Assembly (NCBI RefSeq): GCF_014839835.1
Contig: NC_071642.1
Location: 10,599,455-10,663,454, forward strand
Direction of reading: 5' to 3'
Origin: Dryobates pubescens
Lineage: Eukaryota; Chordata; Aves; Piciformes; Picidae
Length of the DNA: 64,000 nucleotides
Positions 40,719-50,929 of this stretch are shown piece by piece. The notes under the pieces are model-generated. The model was not told the origin of the DNA, ran no database searches, and saw nothing but the letters and a program-made list of their open reading frames with translations. Position 1 is the stretch's first letter; the number at the start of each line of letters is the position of its first letter. Position numbers and translations under genes: made by a program.

Positions 40719-41240
40719 GAAGTTCCCATCTGCAGAGCTGGGTGGGGAATGGCCTCAGTAGGTAGGGATCAGTTCTCCTGTTCCCATCTGCAGAGCTGGG
40801 TGGGGAATGGCCTCAGTAGGTAGGGATCAGTTCTGCTGTTCCCATCTGCAGAGCTGGGGGGGAATGGCCTCAGTAGGTAGGGATCAGTTCTGCTGTTCCC
40901 ATCTGCAGAGCTGGAGGGGGAATGGCCTCAGTAGGTAGGGATCAGTTCTGCTGTTCCCATCTGCAGAGCTGGGGGGGAATGGCCTCAGTAGGTAGGGATC
41001 AGTTCTGCTGTTGCCATCTGCAGAGCTGGGGGGGAATGGCCTCAGTAGGTAGGGATCAGTTCTGCTGTTGCCATCTGCAGAGCTGATGGGGAATGGCCTC
41101 AGTAGGTAGGGATCAGTTCTGCTGTTGCCATCTGCAGAGCTGGGGGGGAATGGCCTCAGTAGGTAGGGATCAGTTCTGCTGTTCCCATCTGCAGAGCTGA
41201 TGGGGAATGGCCTCAGTAGGTAGGGATCAGTTCTGCTGGC
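40719..41240. repeat. 57/58-bp minisatellite in the ERLIN2 3' UTR region
   Basis: About nine units of TTCCCATCTGCAGAGCTGGG, GGGGAATGGCCTCAGTAGG and TAGGGATCAGTTCTGCTG. The GCAGAGCTG words at 40732, 40790 and 40848 show the 58-bp period; later units are 57 bp. Because 57 is a multiple of three, the - strand carries an open repeat frame, which is not a gene. Confidence 0.95.
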
Positions 41241-41892
41241 TTGCATGAAGGCTCTGCAGGGAATAGCAGAGAGATGGCAATGAGGTAACAGGACCTAAAC
41301 CTTTGAGGATGGCCTGGTTTGGGCTCCTTCTGCATTCTCCATTAGTAACCAAATGCTGCTTTTTGACAGCAGTGTTGCTCACTCATGAGAAGCCAAAGTG
41401 CTATTGGAGAGGTTGGCTTTGTCTGGCCCCACAGCAAGAAACCAGTTTGCAATGAGGAGGCCTTAATGCTTTGATGCTTTGTGATGGAAGACATCACTGC
41501 TGAAGTGTTGTTGTGATTGTTGCACTGTGCTGAGGGGGAAGGGAAGGCAAGACCAAAGCTGAAACCAGAAGTCTCCACAAGCCCAAATGCACTGCTGTGT
41601 CCTCCTTCAGCCTTCTCCATCCTGTGGTATCACTTCCTTACCTTTCCAGAGCAGCTCTGTCACTCCCTGCCACTCCTCTGCTCCATTGAATTAGCATTTT
41701 GTCCTCTTTCCATCATCCTGAAGGTCTGAATTGTCAAACCACCCTCTGCCTGACATAGGAGGCAGAGCTTTGTGGCACTGCTGACAGCTGAGCAGTTGCT
41801 GGTGGGGAGCAGGGCAGTGCTTTCCCAGGACAGTTCTTGGATCTTCTTATGTCTTGAATTCAAAGCCTTTTTATTTTGGTATTTGCTCTGAC

Positions 41893-41898
41893 AATAAA
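41893..41898 (+). terminator. ERLIN2: probable ERLIN2 poly(A) signal AATAAA
   Basis: AATAAA sits in GCTCTGACAATAAAATGGCC, with T-rich sequence before it and a G/T-containing stretch after. Confidence 0.55.
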
Positions 41899-42044
41899 AT
41901 GGCCTTCAATTGTAATGGCAGCCTGGGCTGGTCTTGGGGAGCCTTGCATCTGCAGGAGGGTCAGCAGGATGCTGCTGCTTCACTGGGAGATGTGGGGTTG
42001 CAGGGTGCTGGGGATCAGCACTGGTTCCACTCCTCCACCGAGGA

Positions 42045-42665
42045 GAAGGAAGGAAAGCAGAGCTCTGGTGCCAGTTCTCCCTTTCCAGTGAGCAGGAGAG
42101 AGGAAAGCAGAGCTCTGGGGGCACCTCAGAGCTGCCTTCCAGTACCTGAAGGGATCCTGCAGGAAGGCTACAGAGGGACTTTTCATGAGGGTGTCCAGAG
42201 CCAGGCCAAGGGGGAATGGTCTGAAGCTGAGGCAGAGCAGGGTTAGACTGGAGCTGAGGAAGAAGTTGTTCAGTAGGAGGCCGGTGAGAGTCTGGAACAG
42301 GCTGCCCAGGGAGGCTGTGGCTGCCTCCTCCCTGGGGGTGTTCAAGGCCAGGCTGGATGAGGCCTTGAGCAGCTGAGCCTGGTTCAGAGGTGTCCCTGCC
42401 CATGGTGGGGAGGTTGGAGCAGATGATCTGTGAGGTCCCTTCCAACCTGCGCCATTCTAGGATGGTGCCAGTTGCCCTTTCCCAGCAAGCAGCAGGGAGG
42501 AGAGCAGAGCTCTGGTGCTGATTTACCACTTCCAGCAAGCAGGAGAGGGAAAACATGGTGCTGGTGTTCCCTTCCCTTTGAACAGGAGAGAGGGAAGCAG
42601 AGTTCTGGCAGCGGTTTTGCCTTTGCAGTGAGCAGGAGAGAGGAGAGCAGAGCTCCGGCAGGAGG
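42045..42665. repeat. about 49-bp tandem repeat interrupted by a CR1
   Basis: Units with AGCAGGAGAGAGGAAAGCAG and AGCTCTGGTGCCAGTTCTCC occur at 42045-42120 and again at 42475-42665. The CR1 at 42125-42464 separates the two groups. Confidence 0.75.
42125..42464 (+). mobile_element. CR1 LINE 3' fragment
   Basis: Sense CR1 from CCTTCCAGTACCTGAAGGG through GAAGAAGTTGTTCAGTAGG to the 3' end GGTCCCTTCCAACCTGCGCC. It is close to 2700-2985. Confidence 0.9.
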
Positions 42666-43317
42666 AGAGGATCCAGAGGTGTGTGTGTCAGCTCCACAGC
42701 CAGCCAAGAAGCACCACCAAGCACCCTTCAGCCCCTCTTCACCAAGCAGATTGGTGAAACCCCAGGCTAAGGCAGCCTTGAGTGGCACCCAGGTAGGGGT
42801 TGGTAAGGTTTGTAGCAGATCACTGTCGTGTTTTAGCAGACAAAAGGGCAAGAACCTCCTGGGTGTTTTTCACCAGCTGTGTAAATACTGCCGGGGCTCA
42901 GTGTGGGGAGGCAGAGCTGACTTGTGCACATGAAGGCAAATATTTTAGTTAATGGGTTCCAGCTGGCAGTTTCCCCTCCTTTCCCTCCTCCTTGCAGTGA
43001 TAAAGGCTGGCATTGTCCACGGCCCCGGGGCCTCCTGGGGTGTCCCTGGCTGCGTGGCTGCCACGGGTGGCTGCGTGGCCACGCTCCAAGGGCTCCCACA
43101 GCCCAGCCTGGCCTCCCCAGCTCCAGCACAGGGCATGCAGAGCGAGCTGGGGGGCACTGCTGTGGTTTAGAGGAGGGGTTTCAGACAAATGACTGGAGAA
43201 TGGCAGCTTGGGAAGAATGCTGATCATAGGGGGGGGGAAATGTCGCTTTGGGGGTGGCTTTATCTTGGGAGGACACAATGTAGCTGGGGCAGAATTAGTC
43301 CTGCAGGGCCCCTGAGC

Positions 43318-43398
43318 CTTCATGGCCATGGTGGTGGTGGGTTGGTGGTTGGCACTGGATGACCTTAGAGGCCTTTTCCAGCTGGAACTGTGATTGTG
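43318..43398 (+). mobile_element. CR1 LINE 3' terminus
   Basis: A short sense 3' end: GCCATGGTGGTGGTGGGTTGG, CACTGGATGACCTTAGAGGCC and TTTTCCAGCTGGAAC. Confidence 0.7.
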
Positions 43399-43849
43399 AG
43401 GGCAGGACTTGCCCTTTGAACAGCAGGCTGCTGGCTGCCAGGTCTTCTTTCCAGCCACAGGGGCCAAGGTTTTCTGCAAGAGGTTCTTCCTTCCTCAGAA
43501 CTGAGTGAGGACATTTGTCCAGACCTCTCAAAAGCTGCAGCTGGTGGAAGCTTCCTCCATCAGGCTCTGCTGGCCTGCAGAGAGGAGGTTAGGATGCTGA
43601 TGGGTGCCAGTGGGTGCTGGGGCACCATGCCTGGGTGCTGATACTGTGCTTGCTGACTGCAGCTGGGACCCCCAGCTCTCCTTGCCACCCCTCAGAGCAG
43701 CACTGGGGCTGTGCCTCCATCCCAGCCGCAGCAGGGGCAGGAAGGGGGTGCGAGGTGGGCAGCAGGTCCCTGCCCTTACCCCCAGCCTGCATTTGTCACC
43801 GGGTTTGGCCACAACCCCGTGAAAGGTACAACAGGAAACAGGGCAGGGA

Positions 43850-44146
43850 AATGTGCACGCTGCGGCCAGCCCCCTGCAGTTCCTCAGGCCCAGCCTTGTC
43901 CCCTCGGGAGCCCGGGCCGCAGGGGAGCAGGAGCGGGGTCAGCCCCGAGTCCTTGGCCTGGCCTCGGCGCTGCCCTGCTCGCCATGGCGCCCGCCGACCT
44001 TCCCAACATGGCGGCCGCCGCGCCGGGTCCCGCCCCTCCGCTGTCATTGGTGAGGCGTGCGCGGTGGAGCGATCCTATTGGTCGTTGGGCGGGGAAGGGG
44101 GAGGGGCGTGCGCGTGTGTGGCGGAAGGCGGCGGGGCCGGCCGGGG
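43850..44146 (+). promoter_or_regulatory. PLPBP: PLPBP CpG promoter with NF-Y pair and YY1-like site
   Basis: CpG-dense sequence holds AACATGGCGGC at 44005-44015 (YY1 type) and two reverse CCAAT boxes (ATTGG at 44046-44050 and 44077-44081) spaced 31 bp, a spacing often seen for paired NF-Y sites. The second lies about 65 bp before the ATG. There is no TATA box, which fits a housekeeping gene. Confidence 0.65.
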
Positions 44147-44242
44147 ATGTGGAGGGCAGGCATGGCCGCCGGGGACGGGCTGGGCCCGGCGCTGCGGGCC
44201 GTCACCGAGCAGGTGCAGCAAGCGGCGGCGCGGAGGCCGAAG
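44147..44242 (+). CDS. PLPBP: PLPBP coding exon 1
   Basis: 32 codons, [10 protein letters not shown] to AARRPK, phase 0, donor GTAAGG. Confidence 0.96.
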
Positions 44243-47200
44243 GTAAGGAGCAGAGGGAGCCGGGAGCGCGGCGGGGAAGCTTTACCCGGCCGGGTAGGCC
44301 GGCACGCCATGGCGGCGGGTCCTCCGGCACCGCAGAGCCCGGGCCCCGCGCCGTGAGGGCAAGCCCTGGGACACCATGGAGACAGCTCCACATCCCCGCG
44401 GCGACGGGCACGGCCTCCAGGCGCCTGGCTCTGCTCCCCAGCAGCCGAGACATCGTCCTCAGAAATAGGCTTCCCTCTCCTCTGCGTAGGGAGAGCCTCC
44501 CCCCCACCCCCGCAGCGGCCTGGAGGCCGCCCCTGACCTCCTCCCGAGGCAGCTCCAGGCTGGGCCGGGACCTGACCCGGGACGGGGGCGCTGGCTGCTG
44601 CGGGACACTGGCGAGGGCGTGGGGCAGCTTGGGGTCTCCCGTGGGCTTTCCCCCTCACTCTGGGGTGCTTCTGCAGGGGCTCCCGGCCGTGCAGCCGCGG
44701 CTGGTGGCCGTCAGCAAGACGAAGCCGGCAGAGATGGTGATCGATGCCTACAGCCACGGGCAGCGCAGCTTCGGGGAGAACTACGTGAGTCGGCTGGGCC
44801 CTGGGGGGCTCCGGCGGGCCTGGGCACGGGGGGAGAGCATCAGGCCCCTGGCTTCGCGGTTATGAGGCACACGTTGGTCCCAGGAACACTGCAGGCAGAG
44901 CAGTGTGTGCTGTGTTTGGTGTGGGTTTAACGAGAGGTTGTCTTGAATTCTCCTAGGTTCAGGAGTTGCTAGAAAAGGCCTCAGACTCCAGGGTAAGTAC
45001 ACAGTTCCTTACTCCTTGTACACTTGTGTCCTGAGAGCTGTTTGGCCAAAGCCTGGTTAGGGATTTGGTGATGGAGGCCCTTTGAGCCTTGGCTTTCAGA
45101 TAAGCTCTGGCTCTATTCTTAGCTCCTTCGCCTCTGCCCAGTTGCCTCTCTTTGCCTGGCTGGCTCCAGGGGGTTCTGTGAAGTCGTGGGCCTTAGTCAT
45201 GAAGTATTTGTCTGAACAATGCTTCACCTTCTGTGCTTGCTGCTGCAGGAGATGTACAGTCATGAGGGGGGAAAAGAGAACAAAACAGTAACAGGGGGAA
45301 AGAGCATTTTGTGACTGCTCAGATACAAAAGAGCTTTGCCTTCCCCACTCATGGTGTAAGGCTCTGCAGGCACAGCCCTGCCCCTCTCCTGCCTGTGAAG
45401 CAATCTCAGTACACACCACAAGCACTGCCTGAGCTGTGTCCTTCAGGGTGAAGAAGATGATTTGGGTGTCTGGTATTTTGTTTGTGGAGAAACTAAGAGC
45501 TGAGCACTGCCTGGAGGAAGAGGGAGGAGGCTCTCAAACCCAGCTGTTCCTCTCTGCTTTCAGATCCTGTCCTCTTGTCCAGAGATTAAGTGGCATTTCA
45601 TTGGCCATCTGCAGAAGAATAATGTCAACAAGCTGATTGGTAAGCACTGGCCCATTCTGCCTCCAGTGCCCCCTGGGCAACAGTCCTCAGAGTTCAAGGA
45701 GCAGCCCTGTGTCCATTAACCCCCTGGTGCCTGGCTGTGAGTGAGCCACAGACATTCCTGTGCCAGCAGGATTGTCCTTCTAGAATGGTTTGGGCTGGAA
45801 GGGACCTTCAAGATCATTGAGTTCTAACCAGGGACACCTCCCACCGGCCCAGCTTGCTCCAGGCCTCATCCAGCCTGGCCTGGAACACCTCCAGGGAGGG
45901 AGCATCCACAGCCTCCCTGGGCAACCTGTGCCAGTGTCACCACCTTCAGCTTAAAGAGTTTCTTCCTCATCTCCAGTCTCAATCTGCCCTCTCCCAGCTC
46001 AAAGCCATTGTCTCTCATCCTGTCACTCCCAGCCCTTGTCAGAAGTCCCTCCCCAGCTCTCCTGCAGCCCCTTCAGGTCCTGGGAGGTTGCTCTAAGGTC
46101 TCTCTGGAGCTTGTTCTTCTCCAGGCTGAACAGCCCCAACTCTCCCAGCCTGTCCCCACAGAGCTCCTGTCCCTTCTCCAGCACTCTAGAGGATCATCTT
46201 TGTGGCCTCCTACAGCAGTTCCATATCCTGATGTTGTGGGCCCCAGAGCTGGACAGAGAGCTCCAGGTGAGGCCTCAGGAGAGCAGAGCCTGTCCTCAGC
46301 CTGTGTTTTCTCCCCAGCTGTCCCTAACCTCTTCATGTTGGAAACAGTGGATTCTGTGAAGCTGGCAGACAGGGTCAACAGCTCTTGGCAGAAGAAAGGC
46401 TGCTCTGAGAAGCTGAAGGTGATGGTGCAAGTGAACACAAGTGGAGAGGACAGTAAGTGGCTGCTGCTGGGGGGGTGCTGCTCTGTCCTGCTGAGCTGCC
46501 AGAAGCGCCCTGCATGGGCTGGGCTGCTCTGAGCTCTGAAAGTGTTCTTCTCTGAGTTGAGAGGGAACTTGAGCACCTGTGGGCTGCTGCCTGGCTGCAG
46601 GGAGGGGAGGGGGAGGGAGGGGAGAGGTCTCTGGCCAGAGCCTGGCACAGGTCTCCCTGCCTCTTGCCAGGTAAGCATGGCCTTGCCCCCGGAGACACCG
46701 CGGCTGCTGTGGAGCACGTCCTCACCAAGTGTCCCAGCCTGGAGTTCGTGGGGCTGATGACAATTGGCAGCATTGGGCATGACCTCAGCAAGGGGCCAAA
46801 TCCTGACTTCCAGGTGAGGCTGCTCTAGAAGGAAATGCCAGCTGTTGGCTGGCCCAGCCCCAGCCAAAGGCTGTGAGTAGAAGCACCTTGTTCAGAGCAG
46901 TGCAGAGCTCTCAAGTGCCTGTCAGTGCAGCCAGCAAGCTGCCTGGGAGCGTTTGGCTCTCTTGGGACATCCTCGTGCAGCAGCTGCTGGCCTGGATCTC
47001 CTGCTCCTGCCTCCAGCCAGGGTTTCAGCCAGGCACAGAGTGTGTGCAAGGCTGTGTCAAGCAGAGGAATGAGCTCTCTGCTCCTCTTGTGTCACGCTGC
47101 TGGGGTAATTGGATGTCTTGTGGAGGTGTAGGTGGCTGTGAGGGAGGCTGTGATGGGAAGCCTGCAGGCACTGTCGTGGTGCTGCAGAGCCAGCTTCAGT

Positions 47201-48290
47201 GGCAGGTGTGGGAACTGCACCTTCTGTGTGAAGGAGACTTCAAAGCAAGGCAGAAATGGGGATCTGAGAAGCCCTGAGACACTGCTGGCATGGCTGTCAA
47301 GCCTCTGAGCCTCCCTTTTGTCCTCCTCCCTTCTAGATGCTGTTGTCTCTGCGACAGGAGGTGTGTGAGAAGCTCAACCTGCCCCTTGAGAAGGTGGAGC
47401 TGAGCATGGGCATGTCCACAGACTTCCAGCATGCAGTGAGTCTGCTTACCTCCTGCCCCTCCTTCTCTCAGGCACCAAACCCACCAGCACCAGGCACCAC
47501 CCAGCTCCAGGTGCTATCCAGACAGGCCTCTGATGCCTCCCCTTGGATGGAGATGCCAAGCCATGAAGAACAGCTCTCCTTGGAGTCCTGGGGCTGCAGG
47601 CAAGCCCAGCCCCTGCCAGGGGAGTCCTGGGGGCTGCAGGCAGGCCCAGGCCCAGCCCCTCCTGGGGCAGTCCTGGGGCTGCAGGTAGGCCCAGGCCCAG
47701 GCCCAGCCCCTCCTGGGGCAGTCCTGGGGCTGCAGGCAGGCCCAGGCCCAGGCCCAGCCCCTCCTGGGGCAGTCCTGGGGCTGCAGGCAAGCCCAGCCCC
47801 TCCTGGGGCAGTCCTGGGGCTGCAGGTAGGCCCAGGCCCTACTGGGGCAGTCCTGGGGGCTGCAGGCAGGCCCAGGCCCTACTGGGGCAGTCCTGGGGGC
47901 TGCAGGCAGGCCCAGGCCCTGCCAGGGCAGTCCTGGGGCTGCAGGCAGGCCCAGGCCCAGCCCCTCCTGGGGCAGTCCTGGGGGCTGCAGGCAGGCCCAG
48001 CCCCTCCTGGGGCAGTCCTGGGGCTCCAAACCTACCCACGCTGTGGCTGCAGGTGACATTGGGAGCCATCCTCTGGTGCCATGCTCAGTGGGTTGTGCTG
48101 GCAGGGATGGGAGGCAGCCCTGCCCTGAATTCTCCTTTCTGTCTCTTCCCAGATTGAGGTTGGATCCACAAATGTCAGGATTGGCAGCACCATCTTTGGA
48201 GAGAGAGATTATTCCAACAAAGCAGCTGGTGGGAAGTCCCCTGTGGAGCCCAAAGGGGAAACAGAGACCTTGGCAGCGCAGGGTCAGTAG
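44147..48290 (+). CDS. PLPBP: PLPBP (PROSC), pyridoxal-phosphate homeostasis protein (8 coding exons)
   Basis: Exons 44147-44242, 44677-44784, 44957-44992, 45564-45639, 46318-46452, 46671-46813, 47337-47435 and 48153-48290 join in frame at GT-AG sites to give 276 aa (human 275). Seen: VAVSKTKPA, whose first Lys (K46) matches the human PLP Schiff-base Lys47; WHFIGHLQ at 90-97; [17 protein letters not shown] at about 144-150; GLMTIG at 178-183; LSMGMS at 220-225; and RIGSTIFG at 240-247, which lines the phosphate site in the family. Known: a fold-type III TIM-barrel protein of the YggS family, without known catalysis, that buffers free PLP; human loss causes B6-responsive epilepsy. The first ATG (MWRAG) is chosen because human starts MWRAG; a second ATG lies five codons in. 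The C-terminal 20 residues diverge, as usual for the family. Confidence 0.97.
44677..44784 (+). CDS. PLPBP: PLPBP coding exon 2
   Basis: 36 codons, [20 protein letters not shown] to FGENY; carries the PLP lysine. Donor GTGAGT. Confidence 0.97.
44957..44992 (+). CDS. PLPBP: PLPBP coding exon 3
   Basis: A 36-bp micro-exon encoding [12 protein letters not shown]; acceptor TTCTCCTAG, donor GTAAGT. Confidence 0.96.
45564..45639 (+). CDS. PLPBP: PLPBP coding exon 4
   Basis: 76 bp encoding [20 protein letters not shown] to NKLI plus one base; donor GTAAGC. Confidence 0.97.
45780..46290 (-). mobile_element. CR1 LINE fragment in PLPBP intron 4
   Basis: Antisense 3' end TCTAGAATGGTTTGGGCTGG, then CCTCCCTGGGCAACCTGTGCC and CTTCTCCAGGCTGAACAGCC, reaching the reverse-transcriptase C-terminal block (GGGCCCCAGAGCTGG). 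It stops about 28 bp before the exon 5 acceptor base. Confidence 0.92.
46318..46452 (+). CDS. PLPBP: PLPBP coding exon 5
   Basis: 135 bp encoding [20 protein letters not shown] to VNTSGED plus one base; acceptor TTTTCTCCCCAG, donor GTAAGT. Confidence 0.97.
46671..46813 (+). CDS. PLPBP: PLPBP coding exon 6
   Basis: 143 bp encoding (S)[19 protein letters not shown] to GPNPDFQ. The exon opens with GTAAG directly after the acceptor AG; those bases are coding (Ser-Lys). Confidence 0.96.
47337..47435 (+). CDS. PLPBP: PLPBP coding exon 7
   Basis: 33 codons, [16 protein letters not shown] to STDFQHA; donor GTGAGT. Confidence 0.97.
47585..48045. repeat. G/C-rich minisatellite in PLPBP intron 7
   Basis: About ten units of TCCTGGGGCAGTCCTGGGGC and TGCAGGCAGGCCCAGGCCCA, with unit length from about 36 to 51 bp. 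The array takes up most of the 717-bp intron. Confidence 0.95.
48153..48290 (+). CDS. PLPBP: PLPBP coding exon 8 (terminal)
   Basis: 46 codons with [23 protein letters not shown] to LAAQGQ. Human has V at the first position. Confidence 0.97.
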   Translation: MEVGSTNVRIGSTIFGERDYSNKAAGGKSPVEPKGETETLAAQGQ

Positions 48291-49830
48291 GTGGAGGGGG
48301 AAAATAAAACCAAGCAAGCAGCCTTGATGGAGGACAGATGATGGGAGACCTCACTATGCATTCTCACCTCCCTCTGTGTCAGCATCTCGTGGTGATGGTG
48401 AGAGGGAATTCCTCAGAGCAGAGGCCAGGAAGGCCTCATGATGCAGTGTGATGATAGAGAACCCACAGGAGCTGGGAGCTTCCATAGCCATCAGATGATA
48501 AGAAGCTGTCTGCTTGTGGCATCTGGGCTCCTTCAGGGCCACTGAGGAAGTGACTTTGGGGGAACTGGGTTGAACAGACCGAGGCTGTGCCAGGCTGGAG
48601 TTGCTGCTGAGGAAGATGTGTCTGCAGCAGTGGTGATGGTTCCACTGGGGACTGAATTCTTCACAAGTTAGAACCTTGCCATCAGTGTTTCCCCAAACAC
48701 ATCTTGCACCTGGCCTCTGCTGGGGGATGCCAGAAGCTGTGCCAGAGCTGTGCTGTGACACTGGAGGGGCTGTGTCCACTGACACAGGGCACACAGGAAT
48801 GGAGGAGGAGTGTGGTGGCCACCAGGATGAGCTCATGGTGCAGTGGTTTGGATGCAGGTCCTGAGTGAGGCAGTGGCCCTTGGGCTGAGTTTGTATTTGT
48901 CCTTTTCCAGCTGGCACTGCTCACTTCTCCTGTTGGTTCCATGTCTCCTCAGCTCTTTGGGATCCCTTCAAGCTTCCCCCTCCCCAGCTGTGAAGAGTTT
49001 TGGGGGGGTTATTTGCCACCCTGCCTAGTAGTTCAGGAGGTTGTGAGTTCTTCTGGGTCAAAAAGGCTTTTCTGTGAGGTTCCTGCTCTACCATCAGCTT
49101 GCTCTTGCTTCCCAAAGCAAGTCACTGAAGTGTGTGGTGCCTCCCCCATCCCATCCCCACCTGTGTGAGGACCACACTGCTCATCTCCCCTGGCTGCAGG
49201 GAGGTTTGCTGGAGGCCCTTCAGGGAGAGTGCTTCAGAAAGCCAAGCATCATCCTCCTGTGCTCTTCTAGGCTCCTCCAGGCAAAACCTCTCACTGCTGG
49301 CAGAGCTTCCAGGCTGTGTCTTGATATCTTCAGTGCTGCTCTAGCCATCCCTTCTCCTGCAGGGGGGCCCCAGGACTCTCTGCAGCAAGCATCCCATGCA
49401 GGTGGCAGCAGAACCTCCTGCATTACATCTCCTGCCCTTCGGCCCAGCAGTAGCTCCAGCAGGTAGCTCCCGGCGAGTCTTCTCTTGTGTTCAAACTCCC
49501 ATCCTTGGGCTTTGGCCTGCTGCTGGGGGGAGGAGATGTGGGTTGCCAGCAGAAACCTCCTCCCCAGGCTTATCTGTGTGTGTGTGTGGTCAAACCTAGC
49601 TTTGGTTTCAACTCTCTTTGACTTCTAAACGCTGAATGTAAAGCGAAGAGAGTCGGCGCTGCCTCCACCCTCTCCTAGCTCTGTGCTGTAGCAGCAAGGT
49701 GCAGGCTGAGCCCCCTCAGCCTCTGCATCCTCTGCTGGGTCCTAGTCCATTCATGTTAAACCAAGTGAGTTCTGATGCCATCTGTGCCAACTCTGAAGCT
49801 ATTAAAGATGTTATTTTTATGTTCCAAGCC
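48291..49830 (+). other. PLPBP: PLPBP 3' UTR (inferred)
   Basis: This is unique sequence to an ATTAAA at 49801-49806, followed by TTATTTTTATG and a G/T-rich stretch. The AATAAA at 48303 lies only 12 bp after the stop and is probably unused or minor. A second AATAAA at 49959-49964 is an alternative end. Confidence 0.5.
49801..49806 (+). terminator. PLPBP: probable PLPBP poly(A) signal ATTAAA
   Basis: ATTAAA sits in an AT-rich block in otherwise GC-moderate sequence, about 1.5 kb after the stop. Downstream CTGAGGTGTCG gives weak G/T content. Confidence 0.5.
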
Positions 49831-50189
49831 CTGAGGTGTCGAAGCTCTTTCCCTGACCTGGGGCTGCTGGGGGGCAGGACTTGGCTGGTGGAGGGAGCAG
49901 GAGGGTGGCTGGCAGAGAGCTGGGGCAGGAAGGGAAGCTTGCTTTGCTCAGGAGGGGGAATAAAGGAGCTGGTGAGTCGGTGGGATGAGAGGTGTTGCTG
50001 GAGGAGCCCTCTGGGTGGCACTGCTCCCTAGGGCTGGGCACTGCTCACACCTCTGCTGCCTGCAGGCAGGTGGAGGCCTCACCAATAACTGTTCCTGTCC
50101 CGAGGGTTGAAGTGAAGTCCTTCCTCTCCCCTCTTCCTCTCCCACCTCCCTCTCCTGCCCCAGCAGCCCCTGCTAAAAAGCTGCCCCTT

Positions 50190-50352
50190 GATGGTTGCCA
50201 AAGCCTGGCCCAGGCTGCCCAGGGCAGCGGTGCAGTCCCCATCCCTGGAGGGGTTTCAGAGCCGTGGAGATGTGGTGCTGAGCACCATGGGGGGGTGGTG
50301 CTGGGTTAATGGCTGCCTTGATGATCTTAAAGGACTCTTCCACCCAAACCCA
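50190..50352 (+). mobile_element. CR1 LINE 3' fragment
   Basis: Sense CR1 with CAGGCTGCCCAGGGCAGCGG, GTCCCCATCCCTGGAGGGG and GATGATCTTAAAGGACTCTTCC. Confidence 0.8.
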
Positions 50353-50929
50353 CTCCACAATCCCTTGAGGCCCTGGACTCCAGCCCAAGCCAGGAGGGTG
50401 CAGCGCTGTGGTGTCAGTGATGCCAGACACCTGTCCGGCGGGGAGCAGGGTGCAGACCTCCCACTCCTGCCACAGAGGTCACCCAGCAGCTGGGAGCTGT
50501 TGGTCACTGGAGTGGAGCCAAGGAGCTGGAGATGAAAGGCTCCCTGGCCTCTTAATGAACTGCTCCCTGCCCAGGCTCCCCAGCCCCTGCACCCTGAGCT
50601 TTATTTACATCTGTGAGGAGCCCTTGGCTGGGTTCCTGCAGCAGCAGCAGCTCCGCTCCCCTCTCCTCGGGCCAGTGTCACTGTCAATATTTGCCTTGCA
50701 GGAATGCAGCCAGCAGAGGAAGGCTGCTGCTGTGTCCAGACTCCTCCTCCCTCCCTCCTGACTTGCAGCCTTCTCTGCTGGCCTAGGAGCTATCACCTCC
50801 AGGAGCCAAGCTGCAGCCCCAGCTTGTGCAGCAGTCTCCCGAGGTGACATTCCCACCCTGGCCCTTGGATGAGGCTGGCCAGGATGAACCCCCCCAGAGC
50901 TGTGCCAGTGTGTGGAGCAGGACCTCAGT

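Larger units (their letters stand above)
38735..41915 (+). other. ERLIN2: ERLIN2 3' UTR (inferred)
   Basis: No AATAAA is seen between the stop and 41893, so a 3.2-kb UTR is the simplest reading. It contains a 57/58-bp minisatellite (40719-41240). Unspliced transcript evidence would be needed to confirm it. Confidence 0.5.

Noticed and set aside
40884-41246. Repetitive 120-codon - strand frame (SRTDPYLLRPFP units)
   Set aside because: A 57-bp repeat keeps a frame open automatically; it lies antisense in the ERLIN2 3' UTR.
44162-44164. Second ATG as the PLPBP start
   Set aside because: The upstream ATG gives MWRAG, which matches the human N-terminus.
48303-48308. AATAAA just after the PLPBP stop as the main poly(A) signal
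   Set aside because: Only 12 bp from the stop codon and without a clear downstream element; ATTAAA at 49801 fits a normal UTR better.
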